Positions 26,258 through 33,546 of a DNA stretch of 64,000 nucleotides are shown in pieces. Location: the NCBI GenBank assembly GCA_910577735.1, contig CAJTOO010000006.1, positions 62,001 to 126,000 on the forward strand. Direction: 5' to 3'. This DNA is from an uncultured Lachnospiraceae bacterium. Lineage in GTDB: Bacteria; Bacillota; Clostridia; Lachnospirales; Lachnospiraceae. Each line of letters starts with the position of its first letter. The first letter of the stretch is position 1. The position numbers and the translations under genes are program-made. Under the pieces are notes generated by a model, which was given only the letters and a program-made list of their open reading frames with translations, was not told the origin of the DNA and made no database searches.

Positions 26258-28342
26258 ATGAAGACGATCAAAGCCAGAATTATACTAACTGTAGTGATAT
26301 GTTCTCTTTTATCTGCGGGTATCTGCGGCGGAATCAGCGTAGTGAATTCCGGCAGAAGCGAATATGAAGATTCTAAGGAAGAAATGCGGTATATCTGTGA
26401 AAATCTGGGAGCACAGATGGAGGCCCAGCTGGAACGGGTGGAGCAGTCTGTCAACACAGCTTACAGCATTGTGCTGCAACAGCTTGACGACGTGGAAGCC
26501 TTTAAGAAGGATAAGGCATATGTGGATGCTTTTACGGAAATCATGGAGCAGATGCTGTATGAGGTTGGCGGTAATACCGAGGGTGCCCTGACAGCATATA
26601 TTCGCTATAATCCGGATTTTACGGAGCCCGACAGCGGTGTATTTCTTACCAGGGATAATGATACAGATGAATTTACCAGCATAACCCCCACAGATTTTTC
26701 CATGTATGATCCTGGTGATCTGGAGCATGTGGGCTGGTATTACATACCGGTGCAGCATGGCGCGCCGCTCTGGATGGATCCTTATTTAAATTCCAACATC
26801 AATGTCTATATGGTGTCCTATGTAATTCCCATTACCATTGACGGGGAGTCCATAGGTATCATCGGTATGGATATAGATTTTGGCAAGTTTACGGAAGCCA
26901 TAGACAGTGCCAGTGTGTTTGAAAGCGGCTATGCTTTTCTGACGGATGGGAAAGGCAATATTGTCTATCATAAAGAGTTAGAGGTTGGTACGGCTGTGGA
27001 TACTGTGCAGGGTGCAGCAGGCGTTAAGGAAGCGCTGCTTGACCCCGCCAGGGAAAAGATGACACTGAATTACAGTTTCCAGGGGGAAGATAAGGAACTG
27101 TGTTATGTGACGCTTCGCAATGATATGCGCTATGTGCTGACAGCACCGGAAAAGGAACTGCGAAGTGCGGCGGCACATATCATACTGCTGATCCTGTGCG
27201 GTGCGCTGGTAGCCATGGTGATATCTGTGCTGATCGGAGCCGTGATGGGAATCGTGATCACAAGGCCTATCACCCAGATTAATGAGATTGTGGAGAGTAC
27301 AGCGCAGTTTAATTTTCAGAGAAACGAAAACAGCGACAGACTCTGCAAAAGGAAGGATGAAAGCGGCAATATGGCTAATTCTCTGCGGGAGATGCGGGCC
27401 AGCCTTCGCGCCATGGCGGCGGATATACAGAGAGCGCATTCAGATTTGGATGATACCTTAAAACAGCTTACAAGTATTACGGACCAGGTGCAGGTTATGA
27501 GCGGTGAGAACTCAGAAACCACACAGGGACTTGCGGCAGCGATGGAAGAGACAGCGGCTGCTATGGAGACAGTCAATCATACAGTATCACATGTAAAAGA
27601 GCGTGCCCAGACAATTCGGGATAATTCCAGGGAAGGGGAACAGGCGTCCATAGAGAGCAGACATCGTGCAGACAATCTGAAGAATACCACGGGAGTGGCA
27701 CAGGATAAAACAACCCAGATGTATCGTACGGTGCAGGAGAAATCAGCGGCAGCTATGGAACAGGCTAAGGCTGTGGAGAAGATAAATCAGCTTACCCAGT
27801 CTATTCTGGATATTTCCGGCCAGACCAATCTGCTTGCCCTGAATGCTTCCATTGAGGCGGCAAGAGCCGGGGAAGCAGGGAGAGGTTTCGCCGTGGTGGC
27901 AGATGAAATCGGCGGCCTGGCTTCCCAGACATCCTCAACAGTCGCGAATATCAACGGCATTACCACAGAGGTCAACCAGGCGGTAAAGAATATGGAAGCC
28001 TGCATGAAGGAAACCCTTTCGTTCCTGGAGGAGACAGTGCTGAAGGATTACAGCGGTTTCATGGATGTGGCAAAGCAGTATACGGAGGACGCCTCCGGCT
28101 TTGAAGACAATATGAAGACGATTGGTGAGGAAGTGGATACACTTCTTGCCGCGATTGTGGAGATTGCGGACTCTGTCAATGCTATCACATTAACGGTGGG
28201 AGATGCGGCGCAGAATATCACAAGGATTGCCCAAAAGACCCAGGATGTATCCAATTTGGTAGAAGGTAATGTGGAGCTGATGGATGCCAATGCGGAGAAT
28301 GTAGTGAAATTGCAGAAGATTGTAGAAATGTTCCGGAATTAG
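26258..28342 (+). CDS. Methyl-accepting chemotaxis protein with Cache sensor domain
   Basis: 694-residue transmembrane chemoreceptor. TM1 is at about 5-28, an extracellular double-Cache-like domain at about 40-300, TM2 at about 305-330, then HAMP and a cytoplasmic signalling domain. The hairpin tip NLLALNASIEAARAGE is typical of CheA/CheW contact regions. The ligand is unknown; Cache domains usually bind amino acids, organic acids or similar small molecules. It is the last gene of the motility operon and is followed by a strong terminator. Confidence 0.93.
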   Translation: MKTIKARIILTVVICSLLSAGICGGISVVNSGRSEYEDSKEEMRYICENLGAQMEAQLERVEQSVNTAYSIVLQQLDDVEAFKKDKAYVDAFTEIMEQMLYEVGGNTEGALTAYIRYNPDFTEPDSGVFLTRDNDTDEFTSITPTDFSMYDPGDLEHVGWYYIPVQHGAPLWMDPYLNSNINVYMVSYVIPITIDGESIGIIGMDIDFGKFTEAIDSASVFESGYAFLTDGKGNIVYHKELEVGTAVDTVQGAAGVKEALLDPAREKMTLNYSFQGEDKELCYVTLRNDMRYVLTAPEKELRSAAAHIILLILCGALVAMVISVLIGAVMGIVITRPITQINEIVESTAQFNFQRNENSDRLCKRKDESGNMANSLREMRASLRAMAADIQRAHSDLDDTLKQLTSITDQVQVMSGENSETTQGLAAAMEETAAAMETVNHTVSHVKERAQTIRDNSREGEQASIESRHRADNLKNTTGVAQDKTTQMYRTVQEKSAAAMEQAKAVEKINQLTQSILDISGQTNLLALNASIEAARAGEAGRGFAVVADEIGGLASQTSSTVANINGITTEVNQAVKNMEACMKETLSFLEETVLKDYSGFMDVAKQYTEDASGFEDNMKTIGEEVDTLLAAIVEIADSVNAITLTVGDAAQNITRIAQKTQDVSNLVEGNVELMDANAENVVKLQKIVEMFRN

Positions 28343-28366
28343 GAGTTCAGGAGCTGAAATTATGGA

Positions 28367-28394
28367 GAATCCCCCTTGCAAGGGGGATTCTTTT
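28367..28394 (+). terminator. Intrinsic terminator closing the motility operon
   Basis: A perfect 24-base palindrome (GAATCCCCCTTG and its complement) is followed by TTTTAT. It lies 24 bases after the chemoreceptor stop. Because it is fully symmetric it may also work in the opposite direction. Confidence 0.9.
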
Positions 28395-28404
28395 ATGATA
28401 TAGT
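28376..28404 (+). promoter_or_regulatory. Candidate rpsB promoter overlapping the terminator
   Basis: TTGCAA (28376-28381), 17 bases, TATAGT (28399-28404). The -35 box is inside the terminator palindrome. Transcription would begin near 28411, exactly where two small hairpins begin. Confidence 0.45.
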
Positions 28405-28410
28405 ATCTAA

Positions 28411-28438
28411 GTGTGCGTTGCACACGGCGCAATGCGCC
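28411..28438 (+). promoter_or_regulatory. Two tandem hairpins at the head of the rpsB leader
   Basis: GTGTGC-GTT-GCACAC (28411-28425) is followed without a gap by GGCGC-AAT-GCGCC (28426-28438). The leader then runs about 100 bases to the rpsB ribosome site. It could be an S2 autoregulatory leader or a stability element; the sequence does not decide. Confidence 0.4.
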
Positions 28439-28542
28439 ATTATCCTATTAATCACATATATCCAGCCCTTGTCGGTGCCCATAACGTCTGGGTGGCAGAG
28501 CGGCGCAAGGTATATGGCAGACAACCAAATGGAGGTAGAATC

Positions 28543-29280
28543 ATGAGCGTTATTTCAATGAAACAGTTGTTGGAGGCAGGTGTTCATTTCGGACATCAGA
28601 CCAGAAGATGGAACCCTAAGATGGCTCCCTACATTTTTACCGAGAGAAACGGTATCCACATCATCGACTTGCAGAAATCTGTGGGTAAGGTGGACGAGGC
28701 CTATAAGGCAGTGTTTGATGTAGCATCCCAGGGTGGTACAATCCTTTTTGTCGGTACTAAGAAACAGGCGCAGGATGCAGTGAAGACAGAGGCTGAGCGT
28801 TGTGGTATGTATTATGTCAATGAGAGATGGCTGGGCGGTATGCTTACCAACTTCAAGACGATCCAGTCCAGAATTGACAGATTAAAGGCAATTGAGACCA
28901 TGTCTGAGGACGGTACTTTTGAAGTGCTTCCAAAGAAAGAGGTTATTAAGATTAAGAAAGAGTGGGAGAAGCTGGAGAAGAATCTTGGCGGTATCAAGAA
29001 CATGACCAGAACACCTGACTGTATCTTTGTGGTAGATCCCAAGAAAGAGAGAATCTGTGTGCAGGAAGCTCATACACTTGGCATTACATTGATCGGTATC
29101 GGTGATACCAACTGTGATCCCGAGGAATTGGATTACATCATTCCTGGTAACGACGATGCTATCCGCGCGGTGAAGCTGATCGTGTCCAAGATGGCGGATG
29201 CTGTTATTGAGGCGAATCAGGGCGCTGAAGAATATGTAGAAGAAGCTGAAGCGGAGAAGGTGGAAGAAGCTGACGCATAA
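28543..29280 (+). CDS. rpsB: 30S ribosomal protein S2
   Basis: 245-residue ribosomal protein. The ATG at 28543 has a GGAGGTAGAATC ribosome site and begins MSVISMKQLLEAGVHFGHQT, the standard S2 start; the frame is open 44 codons further upstream but this extension is leader sequence. Other conserved parts are RNGIHIIDLQKS, VNERWLGGMLTNF and GDTNCDPEELDYIIPGNDDA. The acidic tail (EEYVEEAEAEKVEEADA) is common in clostridial S2. tsf follows after 95 bases. Confidence 0.97.
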   Translation: MSVISMKQLLEAGVHFGHQTRRWNPKMAPYIFTERNGIHIIDLQKSVGKVDEAYKAVFDVASQGGTILFVGTKKQAQDAVKTEAERCGMYYVNERWLGGMLTNFKTIQSRIDRLKAIETMSEDGTFEVLPKKEVIKIKKEWEKLEKNLGGIKNMTRTPDCIFVVDPKKERICVQEAHTLGITLIGIGDTNCDPEELDYIIPGNDDAIRAVKLIVSKMADAVIEANQGAEEYVEEAEAEKVEEADA

Positions 29281-29375
29281 GGTGTGCGGGGATTGCCTGA
29301 AAACAGGCATTCTACAAGCGGATTGATAAATGGATTCAAGTGAATTGACAATGAGAAAAACAGGAGGAAATATAG

Positions 29376-30311
29376 ATGGCTATCACAGCAGCAATGGTAA
29401 AAGAGTTAAGAGAGATGACCGGTGCGGGCATGATGGATTGCAAGAAGGCTCTGAATGAGACTGACGGCAACATGGATGCAGCAGTAGAGTATCTGAGAAA
29501 GAACGGTCAGGCGAAGGCAGAGAAGAAGGCTGGCAGAATCGCAGCGGAAGGTCTTTGCCGTGTGGCAGTTAAAGACGAGAAGACAGCAGCAGTAGTAGAA
29601 GTAAACTCTGAGACTGATTTCGTGGCAAAGAATGCAGACTTTCAGGAGTATGTGGAAGCTGTTGCCAAGCAGGCGGTTGAGTCCGAGGCAGCTGATCTGG
29701 AGGCTTTCTTAGGCGAGAAGTGGCATTTGGATGCATCCAAGACTGTGAAGGATGCGTTGGTAGATAAGGTGGCAGTGATCGGTGAGAACTTAAGCATCAG
29801 AAGATTTGAGAAGGTAGTAGCAGAGAATGGCTGCGTAGTGACTTACGTACATGGCGGCGGCAGAATCGGTGTTATCGTTGAGGCAGCTACTGATGTGGTA
29901 AATGATGCAGTGAAGGAAGCACTGACAAATATCGCTATGCAGGTAGCGGCTTTGTATCCGAAATATGTGTCCACAGACGAAGTGTCTGAGGAGTTCAAGG
30001 CACATGAGAAGGAGATCATCACAGAGCAGATTAAGAACGATCCCAAGATGGCTGGTAAGCCTGATAAGGTAATCGAAGGCGCAGTGAACGGACGTCTGAA
30101 CAAAGAATTGAAAGAGGTATGTCTGTTAGAGCAGGTATATGTGAAGGCTGAGGACGGCAAGCAGACGGTTGCCAAGTATCTGGAGCAGGTAGCAAAGGAC
30201 AATGGTGCAAATCTTTCTGTTAAGAAGTTTGTCCGTTTTGAGACCGGTGAAGGACTGGAGAAGAAGGAAGAGAACTTCGCAGAAGAGGTTGCTAAGCAGA
30301 TGGGAATGTAA
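29376..30311 (+). CDS. tsf: Translation elongation factor Ts
   Basis: 311-residue nucleotide exchange factor for EF-Tu. The N-terminal UBA-like region has MVKELREMTGAGMMDCKKAL, followed by AAVVEVNSETDFVAKN and the core dimerisation-like domains with YVHGGGRIGVIVEA. A CAGGAGG ribosome site precedes the ATG. In the 95-base gap before it there is a small hairpin (GCCTG-AAAA-CAGGC, 29294-29307). In most Firmicutes pyrH follows directly; here it is 9 kb away. Confidence 0.97.
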   Translation: MAITAAMVKELREMTGAGMMDCKKALNETDGNMDAAVEYLRKNGQAKAEKKAGRIAAEGLCRVAVKDEKTAAVVEVNSETDFVAKNADFQEYVEAVAKQAVESEAADLEAFLGEKWHLDASKTVKDALVDKVAVIGENLSIRRFEKVVAENGCVVTYVHGGGRIGVIVEAATDVVNDAVKEALTNIAMQVAALYPKYVSTDEVSEEFKAHEKEIITEQIKNDPKMAGKPDKVIEGAVNGRLNKELKEVCLLEQVYVKAEDGKQTVAKYLEQVAKDNGANLSVKKFVRFETGEGLEKKEENFAEEVAKQMGM

Positions 30312-30344
30312 GCGAAGTTTGCAAAGCACTGTAAAGAAATTATG

Positions 30345-30405
30345 AGGCTCTGAAGCCTTGTAATCACGCATTTCTAAGTGATTATGAGGATTTCAGAGCC
30401 TTTTT
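30345..30405 (+). terminator. Bipartite terminator after tsf
   Basis: The outer 10-bp stem AGGCTCTGAA (30345-30354) / TTCAGAGCCT (30392-30401) is followed by TTTTT. Inside it a second stem TAATCAC (30361-30367) / GTGATTA (30378-30384) is flanked by unpaired CCTTG and TGAGG. The architecture and internal loops recur in the hairpin at 33336-33396. Confidence 0.85.
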
Positions 30406-30420
30406 ATTATTCAGTAAACA

Positions 30421-30819
30421 TTGGGTGAGGGTCCTTTCTATTGTCTGAAATTTAAGGAATTGAGTAAACATGGTTTCAACCAGACCAGAATACAGAAAGA
30501 AAATTTATTACCGAGGCAGACGATCACGAACATTAAAGCGGGAAAGAACATAACGCTGGAGACGTTAAATAAAATCTGTGTGATGTGCGGACTGCAGCCG
30601 GTGAAACAAAGTCTAGATGAAAGTAAATACTTGAACAGTAAGTTAGATGAATTGAACAAGGTTGTTTATCTGGTCATTGATGATCTGGACAGATGCGATG
30701 TCGAATATCAGTCAAAGATGTTCAAAGTAATCAGGGAAAGTATGGAACTTCATAACTGTAAAATGATATTTCTGGTCGATAAAACAAAATTTCATACGGA
30801 AAAACAGGATACTGAATGA
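30421..30819 (+). pseudogene. HTH/KAP-NTPase chimeric remnant
   Basis: 132-codon frame opening at a TTG only 16 bases after the tsf terminator T-run, with no ribosome site. Residues about 10-60 look like a Cro/C1-type helix-turn-helix (NQTRIQKENLLPRQTITNI), lacking the usual first helix. Residues about 80-125 resemble the Walker B region of KAP-type P-loop NTPases (VVYLVIDDLDRCDVEYQSKM), but no Walker A is present. It looks like two gene fragments joined in frame, probably non-functional. A short live regulator cannot be ruled out. Confidence 0.55.
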
Positions 30820-30922
30820 GAAAAATTGATTACTTGCTTAACAGTGAAAAGTGTTATAAAATCAATAAGTAACACAGCGTCAGAGCGTACAGAAAACTGA
30901 GAAAATATTACGGAAAATTCAG

Positions 30923-30951
30923 TTTTCAAAAGGCATTGCCTGATGTATAAT
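30923..30951 (+). promoter_or_regulatory. Promoter with inverted repeat upstream of the PD-(D/E)XK gene
   Basis: TTTTCA (30923-30928), 17 bases, TATAAT (30946-30951). A 9-bp inverted repeat, GAAAACTGA (30892-30900) and TCAGTTTTC (30919-30927), overlaps the -35 box, so it may be an operator or an RNA hairpin. Confidence 0.5.
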
Positions 30952-30971
30952 AAAAGCAGTGGGAGAAGGTG

Positions 30972-31787
30972 ATGTTTTTGAATACAACGGAGCAGACACA
31001 TCAACAGGATTTAGAACGTCTGAAATCACTCCGATATATGGACGATGATTTTATGTCCGTCTGCCTTGCAGATAATTTTGAGGGTGTGGAACTGATACTA
31101 CGAATTGTTTTAGGGCGGGAGGATATAAAAGTTAAATCGGTCAGGACACAAGAACTATTGAAGAATTTGCAAGGACGTTCGGCTGTTTTAGATGTTCATG
31201 CGATTGACATCACCGGTAAGGAATTTGATGTTGAAATTCAGAGGAAAGATGCAGGAGCAGGCGCAAAGAGAGCAAGACATAACAGCAGCTTGTTGGATGC
31301 GTATATATTAAAGGCTAGTGATGATACGGAGGACATTCCCGACAGCTATATTATTTTTATAACAGAGAATGATGTAATGAAAGGAAACCAGCCGATATAT
31401 CCAGTAGAAAGATATGTAACTATTGGGGAAAACAAGGTATTATTTGGCGATGGTTCGCATATCATATATGTTAATGGGAAATATAGGGGCAACGATGAGA
31501 TCGGAAAGCTGCTGCATGATTTTTCATGCACTAATCCCGATGATATGAATTATGAAATGCTTGCTAAAAAAGCACGATATTTTAAGCAAGACGAGAAAGG
31601 AGTTGCGGTTATGTGCAAAATTATGGAAGATATGGGGAATGAAGCGGCATTAAACAACGCAAGAGAAAACGCAGAAAGATTGATAAAAAAGGGAAAGATG
31701 ACGCTTGAAGAAATTGCGGAGTGTGTTCCGCTATTGTCAATTGATGAACTAAGAAAAATTGAAGCTGAAATCATGCAGTTAGCATAA
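30972..31787 (+). CDS. PD-(D/E)XK nuclease family transposase (Rpn/TIGR01784-like)
   Basis: 271 residues from the ATG at 30972 (a GGAG six bases upstream); a GTG at 30969 and a TTG at 30978, which fits the AGAAGGTGAT site better, are alternatives. The N-terminus SLRYMDDDFMSVCLADN and the core LDVHAIDITGKEFDVEIQRK (D...ExQ active-site pattern) are typical of the PD-(D/E)XK transposase family. The middle has NSSLLDAYILKASDD and RYVTIGENKVLFGDGSHI. Related Rpn proteins promote recA-independent recombination. The C-terminal helical tail is Lys/Glu-rich. No inverted terminal repeats were found around it. Local base composition is more A/T-rich than the neighbours, suggesting transfer. Confidence 0.85.
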   Translation: MFLNTTEQTHQQDLERLKSLRYMDDDFMSVCLADNFEGVELILRIVLGREDIKVKSVRTQELLKNLQGRSAVLDVHAIDITGKEFDVEIQRKDAGAGAKRARHNSSLLDAYILKASDDTEDIPDSYIIFITENDVMKGNQPIYPVERYVTIGENKVLFGDGSHIIYVNGKYRGNDEIGKLLHDFSCTNPDDMNYEMLAKKARYFKQDEKGVAVMCKIMEDMGNEAALNNARENAERLIKKGKMTLEEIAECVPLLSIDELRKIEAEIMQLA

Positions 31788-31823
31788 TCAACAACATAAT
31801 TTAATTTCTAAATAACAGCGTAA

Positions 31824-31865
31824 AGGCGTATGGAACAGTAAATTGTAAACCATGCGTCTTTTTTT
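31824..31865 (+). terminator. Terminator after the PD-(D/E)XK gene
   Basis: AGGCGTATGG (31824-31833) pairs with CCATGCGTCT (31850-31859) with two G-U pairs and is followed by an uninterrupted T-run (31859-31865). Confidence 0.7.
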
Positions 31866-31883
31866 GCGCTCAAAAGGAGGAAC

Positions 31884-31979
31884 ATGAGCGGCCAACATGC
31901 AGACCAACACCACAGGGCGATTAACGCCCTGTTTACAACAGAGGATATTAGGTATATTTTATTATACCATGAATGGTAG
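31884..31979 (+). CDS. Small ORF with strong ribosome site, unknown
   Basis: 31-codon frame starting at an ATG with AAAAGGAGG three bases upstream. The peptide is His-rich at the start (MSGQHADQHH) and ends in ILLYHEW. A perfect hairpin (ACAGGGCG-ATTAA-CGCCCTGT, 31912-31932) lies inside it. I do not recognise it. It could be a real small protein, a leader peptide or the truncated start of a lost gene. Confidence 0.35.
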   Translation: MSGQHADQHHRAINALFTTEDIRYILLYHEW

Positions 31980-32317
31980 ATTCTTCGGGGCCTGCTTTTC
32001 TATACTTTGTCATAAAAGTGGATCCATTTCCTAAGATTTCCTTGTATTTGGCCATAAGAGACTGTATAATATATGGAAATCTATGATAAAACGAAATTTA
32101 AAGCGATGCATAAGGCGATAGAAAGCTGTATCGGGAGAGGGATTCTGAGGGTTATTCGCATAATCGAGGAAATCGTTTCAAGATAAAATAGGGTGGAACA
32201 GTGATGATTATTATGATAATATCAATAGAAAGAAAGATAATAGTAATATAGATTTTCGGGCGATATACGATATTTATCAGCGTGATCGCACACAGTGATA
32301 GAAGGGCGGAAAAAGGA
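31980..32317 (+). other. A/T-rich intergenic stretch with a promoter and a short frame
   Basis: No convincing gene. TTGTAT (32042-32047), 17 bases, TATAAT (32065-32070) is a good vegetative promoter match. Directly after it a 37-codon frame (32073-32186) encodes a basic helical peptide (MEIYDKTKFKAMHKAIE) without a ribosome site, probably a gene remnant. The promoter may serve the aldo/keto reductase about 245 bases downstream. No repeat or structured leader is evident in the remainder. Confidence 0.4.
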
Positions 32318-33316
32318 ATGACAGATATTTATGCAGCAGATCGGAAGCGTTATGAAAAGATGGTATATAACAGGGTGGGCAGGAGTGGTCTGAAATTCCC
32401 GGCGGTTTCGTTAGGCTTCTGGCATAATTTTGGTTCAAAGGATAACTATGACCAGATGAAAGCGATGTGCAGGACAGCTTTCGATCATGGCATCACCCAA
32501 TTTGACCTGGCGAATAATTACGGTCCTGTCTATGGAAGTGCAGAGTCAAATCTGGGCAGGCTGATGGAAGAAGATTTCAGACCCTACAGGGATGAACTGG
32601 TAATCACCACAAAGGCGGGATATGATATGTGGGAGGGGCCTTACGGTGATTTTGGCAGCAGGAAATATCTGATGGCCAGTATAGACCAGAGCCTTAAGCG
32701 CATGAAACTTGATTATGTAGACATTTTCTATCATCACCGCATGGACACGCAGACGCCTTTGGAAGAAACCATGACTGCCCTGGCGGATATAGTGAAAAGC
32801 GGTAAGGCACTGTATGCGGGCGTGTCTAATTACGACAAAGAATACACGCAGAAGGCCGTGGAACTTTTACGGGAGCAGCACTGCCCCTTTATTGTCAATC
32901 AGAGAAAATATTCTATTTTTGACAGAACGATTGAGCAGGATGGCGTAAAAGCATACTGTAAGGAAGCCGGTGTGGGGATAATAGCGTTCAGTCCGTTAGC
33001 GCAGGGGCTGTTGACGGACAAATATCTGCATGGCATACCGCAGGACAGCCGCATTGCGAAAGACCCAAGATTCCTCCATGCGACAGATCTGACGAAGAGC
33101 AGGCTGGAACAGATCAGGCAGCTGCATGAGCTGGCCGGTCAGCGGGGACAGACGCTGGCGCAGATGGCGCTCTCCTGGGTGCTGAAGGATGATGCAGTAT
33201 GCTCAGTATTGATTGGCGCATCTAAACCGGAACAGATTGTGGAAAATATCGCGGTGGCCGAACATGCAGATTTCACGGAAGAAGAATTGAGAATGATAGA
33301 CGAAATCAGCAGCTGA
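32318..33316 (+). CDS. Aldo/keto reductase, YghZ/Gpr-like
   Basis: About 332-residue NADPH-dependent reductase. The sequence RSGLKFPAVSLGFWHNFG and the catalytic block DLANNYGPVYGSAE (Asp, Tyr), TTKAGYDMW (Lys) and YHHRMDTQTP (His) match the YghZ group, which reduces L-glyceraldehyde 3-phosphate and methylglyoxal. The ATG at 32318 gives an N-terminus similar in length to E. coli YghZ; the frame is open 12 codons upstream. A terminator follows. It stands alone with its own signals in the accessory block. Confidence 0.88.
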   Translation: MTDIYAADRKRYEKMVYNRVGRSGLKFPAVSLGFWHNFGSKDNYDQMKAMCRTAFDHGITQFDLANNYGPVYGSAESNLGRLMEEDFRPYRDELVITTKAGYDMWEGPYGDFGSRKYLMASIDQSLKRMKLDYVDIFYHHRMDTQTPLEETMTALADIVKSGKALYAGVSNYDKEYTQKAVELLREQHCPFIVNQRKYSIFDRTIEQDGVKAYCKEAGVGIIAFSPLAQGLLTDKYLHGIPQDSRIAKDPRFLHATDLTKSRLEQIRQLHELAGQRGQTLAQMALSWVLKDDAVCSVLIGASKPEQIVENIAVAEHADFTEEELRMIDEISS

Positions 33317-33335
33317 AATAATAGAATAAGGTGAT

Positions 33336-33396
33336 AAGGCCCTGGAAACCTTGCAATTACGATTGCTAAGTAATTGTGAGATTTCCGGGGCCTTTT
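33336..33396 (+). terminator. Bipartite terminator after aldo/keto reductase
   Basis: The outer 13-bp stem AAGGCCCTGGAAA / TTTCCGGGGCCTT (one wobble) is followed by TT and C. An inner stem CAATTAC / GTAATTG (33354-33360, 33370-33376) has unpaired CCTTG and TGAG flanks. It is the second copy of the design at 30345-30405. Confidence 0.8.
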
Positions 33397-33410
33397 CTGT
33401 GTCAATTACC

Positions 33411-33470
33411 TTGACGTATCTATAATACAAGTATATAATTTTAATAAAAATCGGCAGAAATAGTTGCCGA
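33411..33470 (+). promoter_or_regulatory. Promoter and hairpin/operator of the AbiEi-ABC operon
   Basis: TTGACG (33411-33416), 17 bases, TATAAT (33434-33439) is a near-consensus promoter. Start would be near 33446. At 33451-33470 TCGGCA and TGCCGA form an inverted repeat (8-base spacer) just downstream, a possible autoregulator binding site. The leader is about 100 bases. Confidence 0.6.
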
Positions 33471-33546
33471 ACTTTATTGAAAATTTGCGGGATTTCCAGA
33501 TTAGAGAAAATATATAATACAGGAAGCGTATGTCAGGGAGACTTGA

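Noticed and set aside
28411..28542. Upstream in-frame extension of rpsB
   Set aside because: The extra 44 codons overlap two hairpins and lack similarity to S2; the ATG at 28543 has a clear ribosome site and the standard N-terminus.
30972..31787. Insertion sequence around the PD-(D/E)XK gene
   Set aside because: No terminal inverted repeats or target duplication could be found; genes of this family often stand alone.
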